Shown here piece after piece: positions 14,499-19,367 of a stretch of DNA of 19,367 nt. This DNA comes from Pelagibius sp050043265 (GTDB lineage Bacteria; Pseudomonadota; Alphaproteobacteria; Kiloniellales; Kiloniellaceae). Position 1 is the stretch's first letter. Each line of letters begins with the position of its first letter. The position numbers were made by a program, and so were the translations under genes. The stretch is from positions 1-19,367 of the forward strand of contig JBHJIR010000134.1 in NCBI GenBank assembly GCA_050043265.1. The letters are read 5' to 3'. The notes beneath the pieces are model-generated. The model saw only the letters and a program-made list of their open reading frames with translations. It was not told where the DNA came from and did not search any database.

Positions 14499-15386
14499 TT
14501 ATTCGGCGAACCGTTCGACCAGGAAGTCGACGAAGCTGCGCACCCTGGCGGAGAGGTGGCGCCCCGGCGGATAGACCGCCTGGATCGCGCTGTCAGGCCA
14601 GTGATAGTCCGGCAGCACGCACTGCAGCCGCCCGGCCTTCACGTCCGGCCCGAGCAGCCACAGCGGCGACATCACGATACCCAGGCCGTCGAGCGCCGCC
14701 GCCCGCAGCATCATGGGATTGTTGGTTTCGAAATTGCCGCTGACCGTGATGAGGTGTTCGCGCCCCTCGGCATCCACCATCTGCCAGTCATAGCGCTGGG
14801 AGCGGTAGGTGTAGACCAGGCAGTTGTGATCCTTCAGATCCTCGGGATGGCGCAGTACGGGCCGGCCCTGCAGATACGCCGGCGCCGCGACCACCATGCG
14901 CCGGTTGGCGGCCAGGCGGCGGCTGATCAGGCTGGAATCCGCCAGGTCACCGATGCGCAGAGCGATGTCGAAGCCTTCCTCGATCATGTTGACGAAGCGG
15001 TCGTTGAGGTCGATCTCCACGGTCAGTTCCGGGTGGCGGGCGAGGAATTCCGGCAGCACCGGCAGCAGATGGAGAATGCCGAAGGCGGTCGGCAGGGTGA
15101 CGCGCAGCCGGCCGCGCACCACCGTGCGGTGGCTGGAGACCGCGGCGGCGGCGTCTTCCAGGTCGGCGAGGATGCGGCTGGCGCGCTCGAAGAAGGCGGC
15201 GCCCTCCTCGGTCAGGCTGAGCCGGCGGGTGGTGCGGTTGAACAGGCGCACCGCAAGCTGGTCCTCCAGCCGGCCGATCTGCTTGCTGACCGCCGAAGGC
15301 GTCAGGCCGAGCACCCGCGCCGTGGCCGAAAAGCTGCCTTCGCGCACCGCCCGGACGAATACCGGGAGACCTTCCAGGGCGTCCAT
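14499..15386 (-). CDS. LysR-family transcriptional regulator
   Basis: The 295-residue protein has the standard LysR layout: an N-terminal winged helix (residues 3-60, FVRAVREGSFSATARVLGLT then SAVSKQIGRLEDQLAVRLFN and RTTRRLSLTEEG), and a periplasmic-binding-protein-like effector domain (about 88-290) with GRLRVTLPTAFGILHLLPVL. The CrgA/AaeR-like pattern ('PxLxxFLARHPELTVEIDLNDRFVN', here spread over 105-130) suggests the subgroup controlling oxidative or aromatic/quinone responses, but the effector is unknown. ATG 15386 has AGAGG at 5 nt; GTG 15389 immediately before it is an alternative. It ends 10 bp from the convergent response regulator gene and is divergent from a small ORF across an AT-richer spacer, the usual place for its operator. 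Confidence 0.92.
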   Translation of the reverse strand: MDALEGLPVFVRAVREGSFSATARVLGLTPSAVSKQIGRLEDQLAVRLFNRTTRRLSLTEEGAAFFERASRILADLEDAAAAVSSHRTVVRGRLRVTLPTAFGILHLLPVLPEFLARHPELTVEIDLNDRFVNMIEEGFDIALRIGDLADSSLISRRLAANRRMVVAAPAYLQGRPVLRHPEDLKDHNCLVYTYRSQRYDWQMVDAEGREHLITVSGNFETNNPMMLRAAALDGLGIVMSPLWLLGPDVKAGRLQCVLPDYHWPDSAIQAVYPPGRHLSARVRSFVDFLVERFAE

Positions 15387-15401
15387 CACATCCTCTTCTT
15401 T

Positions 15402-15429
15402 TGCCTATTTGGCACAAATCATATGACAA
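15402..15429 (-). promoter_or_regulatory. Candidate LysR promoter and operator
   Basis: In the AT-richer divergent spacer, ATTTG-GCA-CAAAT (15407-15419) is a perfect 5-bp inverted repeat, followed by TCATATGA (15419-15426), a perfect 8-bp palindrome. On the reverse strand TTGTCA (15429-15424) and TAGGCA (15407-15402), 16 bp apart, could be promoter boxes. LysR regulators typically bind interrupted dyads here and repress themselves. Confidence 0.4.
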
Positions 15430-15513
15430 ACGGGGTGATTATCAATCTGGCGCCTTGACCATACGTTGGATGTCAGACCCACCAGCGATAGAGACCCGGA
15501 AGGGGAGCCAACC

Positions 15514-15735
15514 ATGACCCGCTTCGCCACCGTGCATACCTTTCCTACACCCGCCTGGAGCGGCCCGATGAGCCGGGCCGAGAGCGATGCCGCCGTCGAG
15601 CGCGGCCGCACCCTGCAGGGCGAAGCCCTGCGAAGCGGCTTCCGTCGCGTCTTCGCCGCCCTGGTCGGGGGCTGCCGCCTGCGGGTACTGCGCCTGCCGG
15701 GCCGCACCGGATCCCAGCGTCAGCCCAGCTGCTGA
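15514..15735 (+). CDS. Small hypothetical protein (73 residues)
   Basis: An ATG at 15514 is preceded by AAGGGGAG at good spacing, a stronger ribosome binding site than most genes here have. The product is Arg/Ala-rich with one probable amphipathic helix, MSRAESDAAVERGRTLQGEA followed by LRSGFRRVFAALVGG. This helix resembles the N-terminal helix of small alphaproteobacterial DUF1127-type proteins, but the DUF1127 C-terminal block (LxxLDDRxLxDIGL) is missing; the C-terminus LRLPGRTGSQRQPSC looks unconserved. Its last 16 bp overlap the end of the convergent MFS transporter gene. It is divergent from the LysR gene and so a plausible target of it. It could be a truncated DUF1127 gene or a spurious ORF. 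Confidence 0.45.
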   Translation: MTRFATVHTFPTPAWSGPMSRAESDAAVERGRTLQGEALRSGFRRVFAALVGGCRLRVLRLPGRTGSQRQPSC

Positions 15736-17063
15736 CCCGCGTCCCCGCGCTGCGGATCGCGCAGCGGCCACAGCAGCAGCAGACCGGCGAAAAAGAACAG
15801 CAGGATGGTCGCCATGCCCAGACGCTGGCTGTCGGCCCAGAGGGTGACCCAGCCGACCAGGGCCGGGCCGAGGAAGGCGGTGACCTTGCCGGAGAGGGCG
15901 TAGAGCCCGAAGAATTCGGCCGAGAGCTCCGGCGGCACGCTGCGCGCCATGAAGGAGCGGCTGGCCGTCTGCGCCGGCCCGATGAACGCGCCGATGCCGC
16001 AGCCGATGACGTAGAACCAGGTCTGGCTTTCGATCAGCAGGATGGCACCACCCAGCACGATCAGCGCGGCGACCGAGACCATGATGGTGAATTTGGCGCC
16101 GACCAGGTCGTCGACCCAGGCGAAGGCGAAGGCGCCCAGGCCCGCGGTCACGTTCAGCAGGATGCCGAAAATCAGGATGTCCTCGAAGCTCATGCCGAAA
16201 CTGCCGGCGGCGTAGATGCCGCCGAAGGCAAAGAGGGTATTGAGGCCGTCGGTGTAGAGCATGCGCGCCAGCAGGAAGCGCCCGACCTGGCCGTGGCCCG
16301 GCAGCAGCTTCAGGGTGCGCCACAAGCTGGCGAGGCCATCGCGCACGGCGCGGCCCGGGCGGAACGGCTGCGGCGTCTCGCGGACCACGAGGAACAGCGG
16401 CAGGGCGAAGACCGCGAACCACAGGCCGACGAAAGGCCCGGTGATGCGCACCTGTTCCGACAGCGCCTTGTCGAGGCCGAACAGGGGCACCTCGGGCATA
16501 ACGAAGAGGGCGAGGCAGAGCGCCAGGCACAGCAGGCCACCGGCATAGCCGAGCCCGCCGGCCCAGCCGGACAGCCGCCCGAGGTGGCTGGGCGGCGCCA
16601 CCTGCGGCAGCATGGCGTTGACGAAGACCTGACCGAACTCGAAAGCCGTGTTGCCGAGCGCCACCAGCAGCAGCGCCGGCAGCACGAAGCGCGGGTCCGG
16701 TGCGATCCACCACAGGCCGATGGCGCAGGCGACGGCGATGACGGTGAACACGCCGATCCACGGCTTGCGCCCGCCGCCCTGGTCGGCGATGGCACCGAGG
16801 ATCGGCGCCAGCACGGCGAGCGCCACGCCGGAGAGGCTGAGCATCAGCCCCCACTGGGCGGTGCCGAGCGCCGGCGTCTGTGCCACCCCGCGGGTGAAGT
16901 AAGCGGCAAAGACGAAGGTGACGATGACCGTCGGGTAGGACGAGTTGGCCCAGTCGAAGAGGCACCAGGCGAAGGCCGCCGCGCGGCGGCCTTTCCAGGC
17001 ACCGGCGGGCGGCAGCGCGTGCGGCGCGGCGACGGCACTGGGATCGGAAACGATGGGGCCCAC
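15720..17063 (-). CDS. MFS transporter of the UMF1 / Atg22-like family
   Basis: The 447-residue protein has about twelve hydrophobic segments. The opening AFAWCLFDWANSSYPTVIVT (30-49) is typical of the UMF1/Atg22-like branch, in which W-x-x-(Y/F)-D-W-A-N-S recurs, and GAIADQGGGRKPW (90-102) is the MFS loop 2-3 signature. The second half contains ARMLYTDGLNTLFAFGGIYA and GPAQTASRSFMARSVPPEL, also seen in this branch. Yeast Atg22 exports vacuolar amino acids; bacterial substrates are not established. The only usable start is GTG 17063, with AGGA directly adjoining it, so the spacing is poor and the true start may differ. It is divergent from the YbjQ-family gene and its 3' end overlaps the small ORF. 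Confidence 0.9.
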   Translation of the reverse strand: MGPIVSDPSAVAAPHALPPAGAWKGRRAAAFAWCLFDWANSSYPTVIVTFVFAAYFTRGVAQTPALGTAQWGLMLSLSGVALAVLAPILGAIADQGGGRKPWIGVFTVIAVACAIGLWWIAPDPRFVLPALLLVALGNTAFEFGQVFVNAMLPQVAPPSHLGRLSGWAGGLGYAGGLLCLALCLALFVMPEVPLFGLDKALSEQVRITGPFVGLWFAVFALPLFLVVRETPQPFRPGRAVRDGLASLWRTLKLLPGHGQVGRFLLARMLYTDGLNTLFAFGGIYAAGSFGMSFEDILIFGILLNVTAGLGAFAFAWVDDLVGAKFTIMVSVAALIVLGGAILLIESQTWFYVIGCGIGAFIGPAQTASRSFMARSVPPELSAEFFGLYALSGKVTAFLGPALVGWVTLWADSQRLGMATILLFFFAGLLLLWPLRDPQRGDAGQQLG

Positions 17064-17128
17064 TCCTGACGATAATTGGGGGGAGACGGAGGCGACGGGG
17101 CGACGCGGCCGCTTCTCCGCTAGCAGCT

Positions 17129-17157
17129 TTCTGAAGCCTGCTCAAGCGGTGTAGGTT
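17129..17157 (+). promoter_or_regulatory. Candidate promoter for the YbjQ-family gene
   Basis: TTCTGA (17129-17134) and TAGGTT (17152-17157) are separated by 17 bp, about 38 bp before the gene start. Matches to consensus are partial, so this is tentative. Confidence 0.25.
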
Positions 17158-17194
17158 ATCACCTGCCGCCACCGCACAGCCGAGAGGACCCGCG

Positions 17195-17509
17195 ATGCTG
17201 ATCGTCACCACCGATGGAATAGAAGGCCGCAAGATCGTCGAATACCTGGGCATCGTCTCCGGCGACGCCATCGTCGGGGCGAACGTGTTCCGCGATATCT
17301 TCGCCCGGGTGCGCGACGTGGTGGGCGGACGCGCCGGCGGCTACGAAAAGGCCCTGCGCGGCGCCAAGGATCACGCCATCGAGGACATGATCCGCGAGGC
17401 CGAGGCGGCCGGCGCCGACGCCGTGGTCGCCGTCGACCTGGATTATGAGGTGGTTGGCGATTCCATGCTGATGGTGTCGGCCAACGGCACCGCCGTCCGC
17501 TTCGGCTAG
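17195..17509 (+). CDS. YbjQ / UPF0145 family protein
   Basis: The 104-residue protein matches the YbjQ (UPF0145) family over its whole length: MLIVTTDGIEGRKIVEYLGI, VSGDAIVGANVFRDIFARVRD, VVGGRAGGYEKALRGAKDHA, then MIREAEAAGADAVVAVDLDYEVVG and a final MLMVSANGTAVRF. The family is annotated as a putative heavy-metal-binding domain and forms small oligomeric rings in solved structures; its cellular role is not established. ATG 17195 is preceded by GAGAGGA. It is divergent from the MFS transporter and followed by an interspersed palindromic repeat. No membrane segment or signal peptide is seen. Confidence 0.93.
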   Translation: MLIVTTDGIEGRKIVEYLGIVSGDAIVGANVFRDIFARVRDVVGGRAGGYEKALRGAKDHAIEDMIREAEAAGADAVVAVDLDYEVVGDSMLMVSANGTAVRFG

Positions 17510-17539
17510 GCAGCCGCCGGAAAGCGGCGCAGCGGGCGG

Positions 17540-17595
17540 ATTGACCTCGTGCTTCGAGACGCTCGCGAACGCTCGCTCCTCAGCATGAGGTCAAT
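17540..17595. repeat. Interspersed palindromic repeat (REP/RPE-like)
   Basis: ATTGACCTC (17540-17548) and GAGGTCAAT (17587-17595) are perfect inverted repeats enclosing imperfectly paired TGCTTCGAG and CTCCTCAGCA. The 56-bp unit forms one long hairpin. The arrangement GTGCTTCGAGACGCTCG...CTCCTCAGCATGAGG is one I recognise as a common intergenic repeat in alphaproteobacterial genomes. It sits between the stops of two convergent genes, where it could terminate transcription or stabilise mRNA ends. Confidence 0.75.
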
Positions 17596-17680
17596 CGTTC
17601 CCCTCTCATGACCTCACCCTGACGAAGCGCGTCAGCGCCGTCACCAAAGGTGCCTGGCAAACGCCAAAGATGGTCACCGG

Positions 17681-19367
17681 CTAACCCTGCACCATCGACT
17701 TGAGCTGGCGGTTGGCCACGGCCAGCATGGCGAAGTCGGGCGTGCCGGAAGCTTTCAGTTCGTCCAGCAACTGTCCTGTGCGCGCGACCAGGGGTTCGCG
17801 CCCGGCCGACCAGCTGTCGATCACCTTGTCGCTGCCCGCCGCAGCGGCCTTGCCGGCGCCCTTACCGGAGCCTTTACCGGACCTGTCGCCGCCGTTCAGC
17901 ACCCGGGTCGTCAGTTCGCTCTGGTGACCGTAGAAGTCGTCGATGATCGCCGACACCGCCAGCTTGTCCCAGGCGGTGTCGGTCGGCAGCGAGCCGGCCG
18001 AACGGCGCAGCCAGTTGAAACCGAAGCGTTCGCCGATGTTGAAGTAGGCTTCGGCCACCTTCTCCACCGGCAGCTTCAGCGTGGCGGCGATCCGCACGAT
18101 GTCGCAGACCGGCGCCAGCAGCGGCAGGCTGGCGATGCGCCGCGCCAGGGCCGGCGGAGCGCCTTCCGCCGCCAGTTCGGCCGCACGCTGGTCGAGCAGG
18201 TGGCGTTCGCCCGGCGACAGCAGCGAGTCGATCTGCGCCGTCAGCGCGGTGATGCCGGCGCCGAAGCGTCCGACCTCGCCGGCGATGTCGAGCGGCATGC
18301 CGATCTCGCGCAGCAGCCACACGGTCTCACGCTCGATCAGGCGGCCGCATTCGACCAGCATGCGCGACTGCAATTCCGCCGGCACCTTGTTGTCCAGCGC
18401 CTCGATCTGCGCCCAGGTGTCGCGCATGCCAAAGGTCTCGCGGACAATGACATAGGCTTTGACCACCTCTTGCGGCGGCAGGCCGGTCTTCTCGCGCACC
18501 TCGTGCACGAAGTTGATGCCGACGCGGTTGATCAGGTCGTTGCTGACCACAGTGACGACGATCTCCCGCTTCAGCCGGTGGCGCGCGATCTGATCCGCGT
18601 AGGGTTCGCGCAGCGGCTTGGGGAAATAGGTCGCCAGATCGCCGGCGAAGTAGGTGTCGTCGGGCAGGTTGGAGCCCAGCAACTGGTCGTAGAGCACCAG
18701 CTTGGCATAGGACAGCAGCACGGCGATCTCGGCGCGGGTCAGGCCCTCGCCGCGCTTCAGGCGCTCCAGCACCTCCTCGTCGTCGGGCAGGTATTCGATG
18801 CGCCGGTTCAGCTGGCCTTCCTTTTCCAGCGCCCGCATGAAACGCGCGAAGCGGTCGAGCAGGTGGCCGCCCAGCGCATGGGTCACGGTGATCGCCTGAC
18901 CCTGCAGGTAGTTGTCGCGCAGGCACTGCTGGGCGACATCGTCCGTCATCTTCTCCAGCAGCTTGTTGCGCTCCTTGCGGGTCATTTTGCCGGCCTGTTC
19001 GACGTCACCCAGCAGGATCTTGATGTTGACCTCGTGGTCCGAGCAGTCCACGCCGCCTGCGTTGTCAACAAAATCGGTGTTGATACGGCCACCGGCCAAG
19101 GCAAACTCCACGCGACCGTGCTGCGTCAGCCCCAGGTTGCCGCCTTCGCCGACCACCCGACAACGCAGCTCCGAACCGTTGACCCGCAGTGAATCGTTGT
19201 TGCGGTCGCCCACCTCCAGATCGGTCTCGCTGGCACCCTTCACGTAGGTGCCGATCCCGCCGTTCCAGAGCAGATCCACGGGCGCCCTTAGCAACGCCCG
19301 GATCAGATCGTTGGGCGCCATCGGACCGGCCTTGAGTCCCAACCATTCAGCGACGGGCTTGGTCACC
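17681..19367 (-). CDS. Large NAD-specific glutamate dehydrogenase, C-terminal part (cut by window end)
   Basis: The last 560 or so residues of the roughly 1600-residue (180-kDa class) bacterial NAD-GDH are present. This enzyme oxidises glutamate to 2-oxoglutarate and ammonia. Visible family blocks are APVDLLWNGGIGTYVKGASE, VGDRNNDSLRVNGSELRCRV, VVGEGGNLGLTQHGRVEFAL, GGRINTDFVDNAGGVDCSDH and EVNIKILLGDV, then the helical C-terminal domain with RIEYLPDDEEVLERL, LTRAEIAVLLSYAKLVLYDQ, LATYFPKPLREPYADQI and DLINRVGINFVHEV. Near the end (about 60-75 residues from the C-terminus) a Gly/Ser/Lys stretch comes from a 12-bp tandem repeat. The frame stays open to the window edge, so the start lies beyond it. 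The 3' end converges on the YbjQ-family gene. Confidence 0.96.
   Translation of the reverse strand, partial: VTKPVAEWLGLKAGPMAPNDLIRALLRAPVDLLWNGGIGTYVKGASETDLEVGDRNNDSLRVNGSELRCRVVGEGGNLGLTQHGRVEFALAGGRINTDFVDNAGGVDCSDHEVNIKILLGDVEQAGKMTRKERNKLLEKMTDDVAQQCLRDNYLQGQAITVTHALGGHLLDRFARFMRALEKEGQLNRRIEYLPDDEEVLERLKRGEGLTRAEIAVLLSYAKLVLYDQLLGSNLPDDTYFAGDLATYFPKPLREPYADQIARHRLKREIVVTVVSNDLINRVGINFVHEVREKTGLPPQEVVKAYVIVRETFGMRDTWAQIEALDNKVPAELQSRMLVECGRLIERETVWLLREIGMPLDIAGEVGRFGAGITALTAQIDSLLSPGERHLLDQRAAELAAEGAPPALARRIASLPLLAPVCDIVRIAATLKLPVEKVAEAYFNIGERFGFNWLRRSAGSLPTDTAWDKLAVSAIIDDFYGHQSELTTRVLNGGDRSGKGSGKGAGKAAAAGSDKVIDSWSAGREPLVARTGQLLDELKASGTPDFAMLAVANRQLKSMVQG
17848..17883. repeat. 12-bp in-frame tandem repeat in the glutamate dehydrogenase 3' end
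   Basis: Three 12-bp units (17848-17859, 17860-17871, 17872-17883) encode consecutive (S/A)GKG tetrapeptides on the reverse strand, forming a flexible basic linker near the C-terminus. Confidence 0.8.

Noticed and set aside
1..19367. Mobile elements, CRISPR arrays, tRNA or phage genes
   Set aside because: I looked for transposase or integrase motifs, spaced repeats and tRNA-like CCA/TψC segments and saw none; the tandem arrays have no spacers.

Overview
This is a GC-rich, densely coded bacterial chromosome segment. Several things point to an alphaproteobacterium, most likely Rhodospirillales-like: a large-type NAD-specific glutamate dehydrogenase, a DUF1674/SDHAF4 gene next to htpX and rsmB, a heparinase II/III-like gene upstream of purH, and a palindromic repeat of a kind common in alphaproteobacterial genomes. 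Genus cannot be fixed from the sequence alone. No tRNA, rRNA, transposase, CRISPR array or phage gene was seen.

Layout. (1) 1-2179: the N-terminal part of a MocR/PdxR-type GntR regulator, divergent from a pyridoxamine-phosphate-oxidase-fold flavoprotein, then a DMT (EamA) transporter. (2) 2201-4863: a convergent small SDH assembly factor (DUF1674), then htpX and rsmB. A strong palindrome lies between the divergent DUF1674 and htpX genes, and a 13-bp tandem repeat overlaps the htpX stop. (3) 4883-5623: a reverse-strand exported protein that looks like a miniature, stand-alone secretin core (GspD-like C-terminal motif). (4) 5858-13127: a forward cluster of rpe, a heparinase II/III-like protein, a WecA/WbpL-type polyprenyl-phosphate sugar-1-phosphate transferase, a WbpM/CapD-type nucleotide-sugar 4,6-dehydratase, and purH. 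The first three are packed stop-to-start. The two surface-polysaccharide genes sit between the heparinase-like gene and purH. (5) 13128-13372: a lower-GC leader with nested and mutually exclusive inverted repeats, then an atypical response regulator whose C-terminal half carries an Hpt-like HELRGQ motif. (6) 14499-17509: a LysR regulator, a divergent small ORF, a UMF1/Atg22-like MFS transporter and a YbjQ-family protein. (7) 17510-19367: an interspersed palindromic repeat and the C-terminal third of the large NAD-glutamate dehydrogenase, which runs off the window.

The genes do not form one pathway. The clearest functional unit is the envelope or exopolysaccharide trio (heparinase-like, lipid-linked sugar transferase, membrane dehydratase), joined to the housekeeping genes rpe and purH. 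Other coherent pairs are the MocR regulator with the PNPOx-like protein, and LysR with the small ORF.

The most notable items are the mini-secretin, the receiver-plus-Hpt-like regulator with its structured leader, and an unusual number of short tandem repeats (9-15 bp units, 2-4 copies) placed at gene boundaries. I did not find a convincing complete novel multi-gene system.
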